Shown in pieces: positions 16,573-26,310 of a stretch of DNA of 64,000 bases. The DNA lies in assembly GCA_934086395.1 (NCBI GenBank), contig CAKOIE010000002.1:1-64000 (forward strand). Reading direction: 5' to 3'. The DNA is from an uncultured Bacilli bacterium (lineage in GTDB: Bacteria > Bacillota_I > Bacilli_A > RF39 > UBA660). Each line of letters opens with the position of its first letter. Positions within the stretch are counted from its first letter, which is position 1. A program made the position numbers and the translations under genes. Under the pieces are notes generated by a model, which did not search any database, was not told the DNA's origin, and saw nothing but the letters and a program-made list of their open reading frames with translations.

Positions 16573-17162
16573 AAATTAACCATCCTTCCCATATTATTTC
16601 CAACTTCTTTTCCATTTTCTAAAATATTACTAATAAATTCATTCATTGTACAATCATATGTAGGATTAGTATATTCATAAATATGCAAACAATTTAGAAT
16701 TTCTTTATTTATGACATTTCTTTGTTCATTATATTCAATATGTTTATTTCTTTGATAATCAATAGCATCTTGATATGTTTCAAATTCATATATTCCTCTA
16801 TTTTTAAAATCAGAATGTTCAAAATAATAGTACTTTCCATCTTTTTCAAACACTAAATATGTATGCATTGAATATGAATTATTAAAAGGAAGCTCAAACA
16901 TTATATAAAATGTTTTAAAATTGTAGTTATGATTATTAAACCAATCTCTTTCTAATTCAACTTGGTCAAAGCAATGTCCATATCTAACTTTAATTAATCT
17001 TTCAGGACTAGATAAACGCCAATTTGTTTGACACCCTTGTTGAAATTCTTGATTATTCCAAGGACCATATATTTTTTCATTATCATCAACAAATCCATAT
17101 TTTATATTTTCATCCATATATTTTAATAATTGTTCTGGTGTTTTAATATCATTATATTTCAT
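16569..17162 (-). CDS. Transglutaminase-like protein
   Basis: 197 residues from 17162, chosen because GGAGG precedes that ATG; the longer frame starts inside the leader. Shows a papain-like pattern: RYGHCFDQVELERDWF (candidate nucleophile Cys, about residue 72) and SMHTYLVFEKDGKYYYFEHS (candidate His, about 110). Similar short transglutaminase-like proteins occur as stand-alone enzymes in gut Firmicutes. No signal peptide. First gene of the operon with RhuM and Fic, with a 4-nt stop/start overlap (ATGA). Substrate unknown. Confidence 0.6.
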   Translation of the reverse strand: MKYNDIKTPEQLLKYMDENIKYGFVDDNEKIYGPWNNQEFQQGCQTNWRLSSPERLIKVRYGHCFDQVELERDWFNNHNYNFKTFYIMFELPFNNSYSMHTYLVFEKDGKYYYFEHSDFKNRGIYEFETYQDAIDYQRNKHIEYNEQRNVINKEILNCLHIYEYTNPTYDCTMNEFISNILENGKEVGNNMGRMVNL

Positions 17163-17482
17163 TAGTATATCCTCCAAGTAAATAGTACCAAATTTATATA
17201 TAAAAGTCTTTAATTTTAAATAACTAATTACAATAAAATTTACTATTTAAAACAATTAATGCACTATAAATATCAACAATTCTAAAACATTATAATGCAA
17301 ATCAATTCCTTATAAATGTATAATTATTTTCTAGCTATAATAACAACTTTTAAGTTAATGACATTATCTACACATTTTATTCAAGTATGCATTAGTTGTT
17401 AAGTTTTTCTTAACAACTGAATTATAAATTATTTTGTTTTCATAAGCCAAACATTTCATAGTAAATTTACACCATCTTAGCA
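17163..17482. other. Intergenic region with a solitary palindrome
   Basis: AT-rich, about 320 bp. The only structure seen is a hairpin at 17394-17418 (arms AGTTGTTAAG/CTTAACAACT, 5-nt loop), followed by GAATT, strikingly like the RhuM palindrome at 16365-16391 and its flank. On the minus strand a short frame around it reads MKCLAYENKIIYNSVVKKNL, but without a ribosome binding site. Could be a loose copy of the RhuM palindrome or a gene relic. Confidence 0.5.
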
Positions 17483-18154
17483 TTACTTACACATATTACT
17501 TTTAAAATTTAAATTATAATCTCCAATATAAATATCTTTATTACCATCTATCGTATTACATTTAATTAATGTAATATTCTTATCTTTATTTTTAAATATA
17601 ATTGTTCCACCATCTTTTAAAATAGATTGCTTATTTAATAAGTTAGTAATATTTTCAATTGACTTATCCACTACCTCAGTACTATTAATTATATTTTTTC
17701 TTAAAGATGTTTGTTTTTTATTTTCAACAATAAATAATTCACTAACGTTTTCTGCTAAATAGATAGTTCTATTATCAAATTTTAAATATTCTTTAAAATT
17801 AATATTTTTATCATTATTTTCCGAAGATACTTTTAAATCAATATCTAAACTATTAGTATTATAAGGTCCACCTTGTTCAAACTTAATATATTTAGAATCA
17901 ATATTAGCTTTTTCTAAAAATTCATTTTGTTTTAATTCACTATTATCAATTAAGTTAACTACAATAATATTATTTTCTTCATCTAAATAAAAAGCACCTA
18001 AATTAGATCTATCTACACTACTATCGTCAAAATAATTACCAACCGCACTATAAGTATCTTGTAAATTTGTTGGTTTTTGTACACTTTTATTACCACAACC
18101 AAACGTAACTAAAGTTAAAATTGAACATAAAACTAAAATACATATTTTTTTCAT
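17483..18154 (-). CDS. Lipoprotein of unknown function
   Basis: 223 residues. Signal peptide with lipobox ending at Cys20 (LVTFGCGNK), so anchored on the outer face of the membrane. The mature part is acidic and Asn/Asp-rich with no recognised domain. It lies 121 nt after the MacB-like exporter gene on the same strand and may be its partner, as lipoproteins often accompany FtsX-type ABC systems. Partnership is inferred from position alone. Confidence 0.75.
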   Translation of the reverse strand: MKKICILVLCSILTLVTFGCGNKSVQKPTNLQDTYSAVGNYFDDSSVDRSNLGAFYLDEENNIIVVNLIDNSELKQNEFLEKANIDSKYIKFEQGGPYNTNSLDIDLKVSSENNDKNINFKEYLKFDNRTIYLAENVSELFIVENKKQTSLRKNIINSTEVVDKSIENITNLLNKQSILKDGGTIIFKNKDKNITLIKCNTIDGNKDIYIGDYNLNFKSNMCK

Positions 18155-18275
18155 TTAATATCCTTTCTATAATTCTTAGCACTACTAAATTACAACACAA
18201 GCATAACATATTTTTTTAAATAAAAAAATTAATTTAACAATAATATACTTAAAAAGTAGCTCATACGGCTACTTA

Positions 18276-20684
18276 CTACTCGCTTCTTAAAGCATCAACT
18301 GGATTCTTTTTACTTGCCATCTTAGATGGAATAAGTCCTGCTATAACATTTAATAAAACACTAAGTAAAATCATTATAACACCTTGTATTAAAGGTAAAC
18401 TGAAATTAAGATTAACTTTAACTAATGTTTTTAAAATAATATTAATTGGTATAGACAACAATACTGATATACCTACACCTAACACTCCAGCAATAACACC
18501 TTCAATAATAGTTTCAGATTTAAATACTCTTGAAATATCTTTTCCACTAGCACCAAGTGCTTTTAAAATTCCAATTTCTTTTGTTCTTTCAAGTACACTA
18601 ATATAAGTAATAATTGCAATCATTATACTAGAAACAATTAAACTTACACTAACTACACCAATTAAAACTGCACTTACTCCACTTACAATTGATGAAAGTT
18701 CAGTAAGAATTATTTTATTTTCATCACTATAAACTATTTTTTTATTTGTATTACCTTTATCTAATTGTTCCTTATTATAGTTATCAATATATTCCTTAAT
18801 TTTATTTTTAGAATCAAAATCTTTCGGAACGATACTAATACCTTCCGGATTATCTATATCTAATGAATTTAATAAAAGCATATTTCTATCATAAGTAGTA
18901 TAAACATTATCAAATTTATCTCCACTAAAGACATCTATATCTTTATTCTTAATTTGTTCTTTAACTATTTCACTATCATTTATATGCTGAACAAATTTTT
19001 TAAATAATTCTTCACTATAATATATATAAGAATCAGCATATTCACTATTATCATCTTCACTTGTATATTTAAGAATACCAACAATATTTAAGTCAATTCC
19101 TTTCGTAATTAAATCATTCATATATTCCTTATCATTAAGTTTATTTATGTATTTTTCACCAACTTTTTGATATATATCAGTATTATAAATTAACTTATAT
19201 TTTAATTTTAAAAATGTATCATATGTATATGTTGTAGATTCGACTTTTTCATTTTTATTAATTAAATCTAAAACATTGTCCTTATCTTTAAGATATAAAT
19301 AATATAGTACTGAATCATTAATTATTCCATCACTAGGAACTAATAATACCATATCATTTTCAGTTTCCGGATAATTTCCAGCCACTAAAGTATATTTATC
19401 ATTTTCTTTTAAATAGTCAAAATTAATCTTATTAAATTTAATACCAGAAAAAGAATTTTTTAACCCATCATCTTCATTAACAAATTCTATTAAAGGTTCA
19501 GTTATTTTAACAAAATCATCTTTATATTTATAATATATTGGAAGTGTATAATCATATTCATAATCTACATTTTTTGCATATTCTTTAATTGAATTATTAT
19601 TTTCAATATACTTTTTGAAAGATTTTAAATCATTTTTAATATATAATCCATCTTTTTTATTAAAACTTGATACAACATCATCGTAAGAACAAATATCACT
19701 TTCACATTTATTTTTATCTGAATTAGAGTTGCTAAAATAATTTTCCATATCAAATGTGCTTTGTGAAATCGTTATAGGAAAATCTTCAAGAGTTTCTTTT
19801 TCAAATTTATTAATGTAATTTTTTAATCCTGAATTTAAAATTAACACTAAGCATATTCCTAGTATTCCAATAGATCCAGCAAAACTTGTTAAAAATGTTC
19901 TTCCTTTTTTAGTTAACAAATTTTTTAAAGATAAACTAAGTGTTGTTAAATAAGGCATATTTGTCTTATTAAATTTAATTTTAGAACCATCTTCACTATT
20001 AGTTATTTTATAACTATTACTATCCCCAACAATTTTTCCATCCTTAAGTTCAATTATTCGATCTGAATATTTATTTGCTATTTCTTTATTATGAGTAACC
20101 ATAATAATTAATTTATTTTTAGATATTTCTTTTAAAATATCCATAATCTGTACACTAGTATTTGAGTCTAATGCTCCCGTTGGCTCATCAGCTAAAATTA
20201 TGTTTGGATTATTAACTATGGCTCTTGCAATAGCTACTCTCTGCATTTGTCCACCCGATAATTGATTAGGCTTTTTATATAAATGATCATTTAATCCAAC
20301 TTTTATTAATGCTTCGGTTGCTTTAATTCTTCGTTCTTTTTTGTTTATTCTTGATAAAGTTAATGCTAGTTCTACATTTTCAAGAACACTTAGATGTGAT
20401 ATTAAATTATAATTTTGAAATACAAACCCAATTTTATAATTACGATAACTGTCCCAATTCTTTTTGGTGAAATTTTTAGTAGATAAATTATCAATAACTA
20501 AATCTCCGCTATCATAAACATCTAATCCACCAATTATGTTTAAAAGTGTTGTTTTTCCACTACCACTTGCTCCTAAAATAGATACAAATTCATTTTTTCT
20601 AAAAGTTATATTTATATCCTTTAAAACTTGTTGCTTTTCTTCACCTATAATATAACTCTTATAAATATTTTTTAACTGCAACAT
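18276..20684 (-). CDS. MacB/FtsX-type ABC transporter, ATPase fused to permease
   Basis: 802 residues. ABC ATPase (about 1-225): Walker A GASGSGKTTLL, signature LSGGQMQRVAIARA, Walker B IILADEPTGALDS, H-loop VTHN. A first membrane segment near 262-285 is followed by a large Asp/Lys/Tyr-rich extracellular domain (about 290-665) and three C-terminal membrane segments with the FtsX hallmark RTKEIGILKALGAS. Such fused proteins act as mechanotransmitters that handle antimicrobial peptides or lipoproteins rather than pumping through the membrane. Neighbours are a membrane protein upstream and a lipoprotein downstream. Confidence 0.93.
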   Translation of the reverse strand: MLQLKNIYKSYIIGEEKQQVLKDINITFRKNEFVSILGASGSGKTTLLNIIGGLDVYDSGDLVIDNLSTKNFTKKNWDSYRNYKIGFVFQNYNLISHLSVLENVELALTLSRINKKERRIKATEALIKVGLNDHLYKKPNQLSGGQMQRVAIARAIVNNPNIILADEPTGALDSNTSVQIMDILKEISKNKLIIMVTHNKEIANKYSDRIIELKDGKIVGDSNSYKITNSEDGSKIKFNKTNMPYLTTLSLSLKNLLTKKGRTFLTSFAGSIGILGICLVLILNSGLKNYINKFEKETLEDFPITISQSTFDMENYFSNSNSDKNKCESDICSYDDVVSSFNKKDGLYIKNDLKSFKKYIENNNSIKEYAKNVDYEYDYTLPIYYKYKDDFVKITEPLIEFVNEDDGLKNSFSGIKFNKINFDYLKENDKYTLVAGNYPETENDMVLLVPSDGIINDSVLYYLYLKDKDNVLDLINKNEKVESTTYTYDTFLKLKYKLIYNTDIYQKVGEKYINKLNDKEYMNDLITKGIDLNIVGILKYTSEDDNSEYADSYIYYSEELFKKFVQHINDSEIVKEQIKNKDIDVFSGDKFDNVYTTYDRNMLLLNSLDIDNPEGISIVPKDFDSKNKIKEYIDNYNKEQLDKGNTNKKIVYSDENKIILTELSSIVSGVSAVLIGVVSVSLIVSSIMIAIITYISVLERTKEIGILKALGASGKDISRVFKSETIIEGVIAGVLGVGISVLLSIPINIILKTLVKVNLNFSLPLIQGVIMILLSVLLNVIAGLIPSKMASKKNPVDALRSE

Positions 20685-20712
20685 TCTAATAACTCCTAAT
20701 CATTTATTTTAC

Positions 20713-21306
20713 TTACTTATTTTTTAATTCTTTATTATAAAACACACATTGTTTAAACAAATAATAAATAATTACTGTAAATAAATCAATACAACACAAG
20801 ATAATAAAAATATACTCATTAACAAATAAAAAACTAAAAAAAGCTAAAAATACCATAATAAAACAACAATTTCTAATTATTAATGCATATTTTAATTTTT
20901 CCTCGGTAAATAATTCATCTTTAGTTGAAACCTTATTAACTATTTTAAAAACATAAATTAAAATTATTATAAGAATTGCAAAAATAACAATTAATAAAAC
21001 TACTGGTTGATAAATGTTTAACATTGAAAATCCATTAAGCTTAATATTATTAACTAAATTCGTTACTTCTGTTGCATCAGAATATCCACAAAAATTTCTT
21101 AAAAAAGACATAATTGGTTCATTTGCTAAAATCTCATCAATAGATTTTTCTTTAATAAATAAGTAAATTAATGTACCTAAATTTGCAACATAAATAGTAA
21201 AAAACACAACTAAAGCTATTAATAAATAAACAAATCTTTTTATAGATTTCATATCTTTAATTATATTTTCTTCTTCATCTTTTTTAATATTATTTTTCTT
21301 TACCAC
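20713..21306 (-). CDS. Integral membrane protein of unknown function
   Basis: 197 residues with four predicted membrane segments (about 25-50, 92-120, 140-162, 163-185) and a basic N-terminus. No family recognised; the layout resembles DUF2975-like small membrane proteins. It lies 28 nt before the MacB-like gene and is likely in the same transcript. Confidence 0.65.
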   Translation of the reverse strand: MVKKNNIKKDEEENIIKDMKSIKRFVYLLIALVVFFTIYVANLGTLIYLFIKEKSIDEILANEPIMSFLRNFCGYSDATEVTNLVNNIKLNGFSMLNIYQPVVLLIVIFAILIIILIYVFKIVNKVSTKDELFTEEKLKYALIIRNCCFIMVFLAFFSFLFVNEYIFIILCCIDLFTVIIYYLFKQCVFYNKELKNK

Positions 21307-21352
21307 ACTAACTCAAACTCCTATCTACTATAATAATAACATAAACCAAAAA

Positions 21353-22747
21353 TTATATCTTATTATTTCTTATCTCATATCTAATATTTTCATCATATCC
21401 ATGATATAAATTATAATACCTACCAAAATATTCTCCATCTATTTTATCAAACCATACATAATTAGGATACTTATAACTATTAACCTCAATTATCTTTTTA
21501 TCTAAATTATTTTTAATAAAACTATCCCTTTCAACTTCACACCCATAATTTTCAATATTTACATACAAAAGTAAAACATATAAAATAAAACAAAAAATCT
21601 TAAACCAAACATAATCCTTAATAATAATCTTATTTATATCTAACACCCTAAACATTAAAATAATAATTAACACATAAGGTAAAAAGAATAATCTTTCTCC
21701 TAAAGGATGTATAAATACTAAAGGTAAAATAACACATACAATTAACAATACTAATTCCCATACATCTTTATTAAACTTAACTAATTTATATATTAAATAA
21801 AAATATAATATCAAATATAAAACATCTACTATAAATATAAAGTAAATATTAAACTTAAATAATCCACATAATATAGTCAAACATGTTAACATATTAAAAA
21901 TTATCAACAATAAAGTATTTTTTAATTTACCTTTAAAATATAAATAAGAAAAAACAAACAATATAAATCCATTCAAAATAACATTATCATTAATTAAGTT
22001 CACAAATATTCCATTAAATAAATTATTACTAATAATTCTAACTAATGAAGATTTATCTTGAGGAATATATCTATCATTTAAAGTAGTACCAAATATTAAA
22101 TTTAGATAACTTGGATGAATAAACATCATAATTGCACCAATAATACTACCAATTAACATAATAATTAGATTAATATTAACTCTTTTATTTTTAATAAAAT
22201 ATATTAAATTATAAATAAATAAAATCATTAAAGTACCAACAGTTATATTTTCAACGACTAATGAATTAAGTATTGTAACAACAAATATTCCAATTTTTTC
22301 ATACCATTTACTATTAGTTTTTTTATAATACTTCTTAATTAAATAGTATACACTTATAAAAAGTAATGTACTAATCATATAATTACTAAATCCACTACCC
22401 CAAATTATAACTTGTGTAAATCTATTAATAGGCATTAAAAGTATTAATATTAAGAATATCCACAATGATATTTTTTCATTTTTATCAATTAAATATAAAA
22501 GTAAAGTACTAACAAATGAAATTACTAATGCTTTAATTAAATGATTATAAGATATAAAAATTGCAACAAAATTCCCTAACCATCTTCCATTTAAAAATAA
22601 ATCATTATATATATCTTTAATTGTACTAAAACTTAAACTTTTACTACCCCAATAAAAATCATCACATGAAAAAGGAAAGAAAAAAGAAAGTAACATTATC
22701 AAACAAAACAATATTATATATTTTTTATACTTCTTTAAATAATTCAT
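21353..22747 (-). CDS. DUF6056-like polytopic membrane protein
   Basis: 464 residues with about 11-12 membrane segments. The N-terminal loop SCDDFYWGSKSLSF followed by NGRWLGNFVAIFI fits the DUF6056 pattern, related in layout to membrane glycosyltransferases that use lipid-linked sugars (an Asp pair after the first membrane segment). Enzyme activity is inference. Stands 46 nt upstream of the 20713-21306 gene on the same strand. Confidence 0.65.
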   Translation of the reverse strand: MNYLKKYKKYIILFCLIMLLSFFFPFSCDDFYWGSKSLSFSTIKDIYNDLFLNGRWLGNFVAIFISYNHLIKALVISFVSTLLLYLIDKNEKISLWIFLILILLMPINRFTQVIIWGSGFSNYMISTLLFISVYYLIKKYYKKTNSKWYEKIGIFVVTILNSLVVENITVGTLMILFIYNLIYFIKNKRVNINLIIMLIGSIIGAIMMFIHPSYLNLIFGTTLNDRYIPQDKSSLVRIISNNLFNGIFVNLINDNVILNGFILFVFSYLYFKGKLKNTLLLIIFNMLTCLTILCGLFKFNIYFIFIVDVLYLILYFYLIYKLVKFNKDVWELVLLIVCVILPLVFIHPLGERLFFLPYVLIIILMFRVLDINKIIIKDYVWFKIFCFILYVLLLYVNIENYGCEVERDSFIKNNLDKKIIEVNSYKYPNYVWFDKIDGEYFGRYYNLYHGYDENIRYEIRNNKI

Positions 22748-22871
22748 CTACCATCACTACAAATATAGTATCATACTAATAATTATACATAAACAATTAT
22801 TTTAATTAATTAAACTTTTTAACAAATAAGACCATTAAAAAAACTTTTTTTAAATAATTAACGAATTTTCA

Positions 22872-22900
22872 TTGATGAACATTTGTTTTATGTGTATAAT
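22872..22900 (+). promoter_or_regulatory. Promoter of the RhuM-Fic gene
   Basis: TTGATG (22872-22877), 17 bp, TATAAT (22895-22900), with a TGTG just before the -10. The gene starts 87 nt later behind AGGAGG. Confidence 0.7.
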
Positions 22901-22987
22901 AGTAGTTACAAACCAAAAGTAGATAATATATGTAAATTTATTATATTAAATACTTTAATTAAATTTATACAATAAAGGAGGAAAGTT

Positions 22988-23935
22988 ATGAAAAATGAAA
23001 TTGTATTATTTAAAAATCAAAATGTAAAACTTGAGGTTAATATGAAAGATGAAACTGTATGGTTATCATTAGATCAAATGGCTAAATTATTTGGTAGAGA
23101 TAAATCCGTTATATCTAGACATATTAAAAATGCATTAGAAGAGGAACTTGATATCTCAACTGTTGCAAATTTTGCAACAGTTCAAAATGAAGGCGGCAGA
23201 AACGTAACTCGTAATATTGATTACTACAATCTCGACATGATAATAAGTGTAGGTTATCGTGTTAAAAGTCAAAATGGTGTTATTTTCAGAAAATGGGCTA
23301 CTAAGATATTAAAAGAATATATGATTAAAGGTTATGCTGTAAATCAAAAGAGATTAGAATATCTTGAAAAAACTGTTAAATTAATAGATATTGCTGGAAG
23401 AATAGATACCAAATTAAAAGAAAATGAAGCCCAAGAAATAATTAAAGTAATAAATAATTATTCTAATGCTTTAGACCTTCTAGATGATTATGATCATAAA
23501 AGAATTATTAAACCAAATGGAACTAAAAATAATAAACAAATCACTTATGAAGATTGTTTAAATATCATTACTAAACTAAGATTTAGTAATGATAGTGATT
23601 TATTTGCCCTTGAAAGAAATCAAGGATTAAAAGAAATTATTGGTGCTATATACCAATCATTTGATGGTAAAGATTTATATCCTACTATAGAAGAAAAAGC
23701 TGCTAATTTCCTTTACTTAATTATTAAAAATCATGTTTTTATTGATGGAAATAAAAGAATTGCTGCTACTCTATTTATATATTTTCTTGAATTCTATAAT
23801 ATCTTATATTTTGAAAATAAACAGATTATAGATAATAATACTCTTGTTGCAATTACTCTCCTAATAGCAGAATCTAATCCAAAAGAAAAGAATATACTTA
23901 CTGATTTAGTAATGAATTTTTTAAACAACAAATAA
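22988..23935 (+). CDS. RhuM-Fic/Doc fusion protein
   Basis: 315 residues. N-terminal RhuM part (about 1-115: VWLSLDQMAKLFGRDKSVISRHIKNAL, then YYNLDMIISVGYRVKSQNGVIFRKWATKILKEYMIKGY) joined to a C-terminal Doc-type Fic domain with HVFIDGNKR (about 249-257). Doc-type domains phosphorylate or modify targets such as EF-Tu; the Asp in HxFxDGN fits. The fusion of the same two domains that are separate genes at 14741-16572 supports a functional link. Strong AGGAGG ribosome binding site and own promoter. Residues about 57-65 are encoded by a perfect palindrome (23158-23182). Confidence 0.92.
   Translation: MKNEIVLFKNQNVKLEVNMKDETVWLSLDQMAKLFGRDKSVISRHIKNALEEELDISTVANFATVQNEGGRNVTRNIDYYNLDMIISVGYRVKSQNGVIFRKWATKILKEYMIKGYAVNQKRLEYLEKTVKLIDIAGRIDTKLKENEAQEIIKVINNYSNALDLLDDYDHKRIIKPNGTKNNKQITYEDCLNIITKLRFSNDSDLFALERNQGLKEIIGAIYQSFDGKDLYPTIEEKAANFLYLIIKNHVFIDGNKRIAATLFIYFLEFYNILYFENKQIIDNNTLVAITLLIAESNPKEKNILTDLVMNFLNNK
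23158..23182. repeat. Perfect 25-bp palindrome inside the RhuM-Fic gene
   Basis: Arms AACTGTTGCAAA and TTTGCAACAGTT around a single T, with no mismatch. It encodes STVANFATV, between the HTH-like part and the YNLDMI motif. Confidence 0.9.
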
Positions 23936-23971
23936 TACATTATACTTTAGTTTATAAAATTAATTACATAA

Positions 23972-23993
23972 AAAAAGGGCCTAACCCCTTTTT
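23972..23993. terminator. Bidirectional terminator
   Basis: AAAAAGGG/CCCTTTTT stem with a 6-nt loop between convergent genes; it overlaps the stop codon of the minus-strand gene. Confidence 0.75.
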
Positions 23994-24738
23994 AAATTTC
24001 CTTAATATTTTTAATATCTAATACTTCATTAATACTTGTTTTCTTATTCCCTACTAAATAAACAGTAACTAAACTGTTATCATAATCAGTAATTCCTATT
24101 TTAGTAAATAAACTTTTTAAATCAGTTTCACTTAAACTATCTATGGCAATTAATTTAAAACTATCATCAATCATCTTACTTAATTTAACATAATCTAAAA
24201 TATTATCATAATTGTAATTATTTGAAACTAACACAACCTTTTTCTTACTTTTACCTTTATAAATAGATAAAAATTCCTTAACATTAATATAATATTTTTC
24301 ATCAAAATTAATTTTATATAATTCATTGTATTCTTGTTCACTTAAATTATTATCATCCATAAATTTATGTTCATAAGCAAGTTCTTTACTATTATAAAGA
24401 GTCTTCTCTTCCCCATTAATAGTTACAACCAATTTTTTATCATCATATGTTGCAATATATAACTTATTATTTTTAATACTACAATCTAACTTAATAACAT
24501 TAGAAGAATTATTATATTTATAAGTATTACAATCCTTATATCTTTCTTCATTATTACTAACATTTTTAAAACTAAATCTATTATTTGCTAAATTAAGAAC
24601 ATACATATCATTATTTTCTAACAAGTACCAATCATGTCCACCTAATTGTTCACTAGGCATATCACTAAAATCATATATAAGAATAGCCCCGACAAATAAG
24701 ACTGCTAGAATAAGTATAAATATAAAACCTTTTTTCAT
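23992..24738 (-). CDS. Membrane-anchored extracytoplasmic protein of unknown function
   Basis: 248 residues. N-terminal membrane anchor (about 4-24), then an extracellular part starting with a small beta-rich region (GGHDWYLLENNDMYVLNLANN) and a second half that could adopt a thioredoxin-like or Rossmann fold (KKVVLVSNNYNYDNILDYVKL), without a CxxC. No family recognised. It follows uppP by 16 nt on the same strand and is probably in its operon. Confidence 0.65.
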   Translation of the reverse strand: MKKGFIFILILAVLFVGAILIYDFSDMPSEQLGGHDWYLLENNDMYVLNLANNRFSFKNVSNNEERYKDCNTYKYNNSSNVIKLDCSIKNNKLYIATYDDKKLVVTINGEEKTLYNSKELAYEHKFMDDNNLSEQEYNELYKINFDEKYYINVKEFLSIYKGKSKKKVVLVSNNYNYDNILDYVKLSKMIDDSFKLIAIDSLSETDLKSLFTKIGITDYDNSLVTVYLVGNKKTSINEVLDIKNIKEI

Positions 24739-24754
24739 AAATACCTCTTATCTA

Positions 24755-25558
24755 TTATCTAAATATAAAATATAAAATTACGATAACACTAAGTATTATA
24801 CGATAATATCCAAATATTTTAAAGTCATTTGTTTTAATATATTTAAGTAAGTATTTAATTGCCATTAAAGATACAATAAACGCAGTAATCATTCCAACTA
24901 ATAATATAATTATTTCACTACTTGTAAATACAAACCCAAATTTAAGTATTTTTAATAAAGACGCTCCAGCCATAACAGGAATAGCCATATAAAAAGTAAA
25001 ATTAGTAATAGTTGTTCTATCAAGTCCCATTTCTAAACCACCAATAATAGTTGCTCCACTTCTACTAGTTCCAGGAATAATAGATAATACTTGAAATAAG
25101 CCAACTTTAAATGCATTTAAAAATGATACCTCTTTTATTGTATTTTTCTTTTTATGATTTTCAACTATTATAAATAAAACACCATAAATAAATAATGTTA
25201 TTGCAACAGTCCATGGATTATAAAAATGTTCATCTATCCAATCATCAAATAACAATCCAACTATTGCGCATGGTATACATCCTACTAATATTTTACACCA
25301 TAATATAAAAGTATTCTTAGTATCATCTTTAGTTTTATTAAATCCCCAAGGAAATAAATCTTTAAAATAAATAACAACAACAGCCATAATAGCACCAAGT
25401 TGAATAACAACTTCAAACATTTTCCAAAATTCACTTGATACATCCAATTTAATCAATTCATTTGCTAAAATCATATGTCCAGTACTACTTATTGGAAGCC
25501 ACTCAGTAACACCTTCAATTATACCTATAATAATAGTCTTTATAATATTTAAAAACAT
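24755..25558 (-). CDS. uppP: Undecaprenyl-diphosphatase
   Basis: 267 residues, polytopic. Recycles undecaprenyl diphosphate to the monophosphate carrier used in cell-wall synthesis and gives bacitracin tolerance. BacA family signatures: EGVTEWLPISSTGHMIL (about 14-30, catalytic Glu) and IPGTSRSGATIIGGLEMGLDR (about 162-182). Length typical. It overlaps the SDR gene start by one base, forming a membrane and envelope gene cluster with the PAP2 gene upstream. Confidence 0.95.
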   Translation of the reverse strand: MFLNIIKTIIIGIIEGVTEWLPISSTGHMILANELIKLDVSSEFWKMFEVVIQLGAIMAVVVIYFKDLFPWGFNKTKDDTKNTFILWCKILVGCIPCAIVGLLFDDWIDEHFYNPWTVAITLFIYGVLFIIVENHKKKNTIKEVSFLNAFKVGLFQVLSIIPGTSRSGATIIGGLEMGLDRTTITNFTFYMAIPVMAGASLLKILKFGFVFTSSEIIILLVGMITAFIVSLMAIKYLLKYIKTNDFKIFGYYRIILSVIVILYFIFR

Positions 25559-26310
25559 TATTTTTCCTTCTTTCTTTGAATTTTATATAAAATCTTTAAT
25601 TGTAATCTATACGGTAAAAATCTAGAAAAGAATATTCCAAGTTTCATCATCATACCAGGAACAATTATCATTTTTCCCTTTAACGCTTTATCAATTCCAT
25701 ATTTAGCAACATAACTACTACTTAAACTTCTCGTATTAAATCCACCACCAGCTACACTATTAAAATTTGTATTAACCGGTCCCGGACACAAAGCACTAAT
25801 TGCAACATTAGATTTCTTAACTTTTAATTCTTCATTAATTGCCATCGTAAGTTTAAGAACATAATTCTTAGTTGCATAATAAGTATTTAAATAAGGCCCA
25901 GCAAAAAATCCCGCTGATGATGCTACATTAAGAATCTTACCTTTATTATATTTAACCATATCTTTTAAAAATAGTTTAGTTAAAATATGTAAAGCCTTTA
26001 TATTAACATCTATCATTTCTAATTCTTTATCCAAGTTAGTTTCATCAAAAAATCCAAATAATCCAAAGCCAGCATTATTTATAAGAAAATCAATTTTTTC
26101 ACCCTTAACTTTTTCATACAACTTATAAACATTAGCATCAATCGATAAATCATAATCATATATCGCTTTTGCGTTTTTACATAAATCAGCAACCTCTTGA
26201 AGTCTTTCTTTATTTCTACCTACCAAAAAAACCTCATATCCTAAACTATCTAAATAAATAGCCATATCTTTACCTATACCTGAAGATGCTCCAGTAATTA
26301 ATGCTTTCAT
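25558..26310 (-). CDS. Short-chain dehydrogenase/reductase
   Basis: 250 residues. Classical SDR: nucleotide-binding TGASSGIGKDMA (about 6-17), NNAGFG, catalytic YYATK (Tyr and Lys) and preceding Ser in VASSAG. LVGRNKERL suggests NADP preference. Similar to DltE/YqjQ-type SDRs; substrate unknown. Stop/start overlaps with uppP and the PAP2 gene show tight co-translation. Confidence 0.9.
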   Translation of the reverse strand: MKALITGASSGIGKDMAIYLDSLGYEVFLVGRNKERLQEVADLCKNAKAIYDYDLSIDANVYKLYEKVKGEKIDFLINNAGFGLFGFFDETNLDKELEMIDVNIKALHILTKLFLKDMVKYNKGKILNVASSAGFFAGPYLNTYYATKNYVLKLTMAINEELKVKKSNVAISALCPGPVNTNFNSVAGGGFNTRSLSSSYVAKYGIDKALKGKMIIVPGMMMKLGIFFSRFLPYRLQLKILYKIQRKKEK

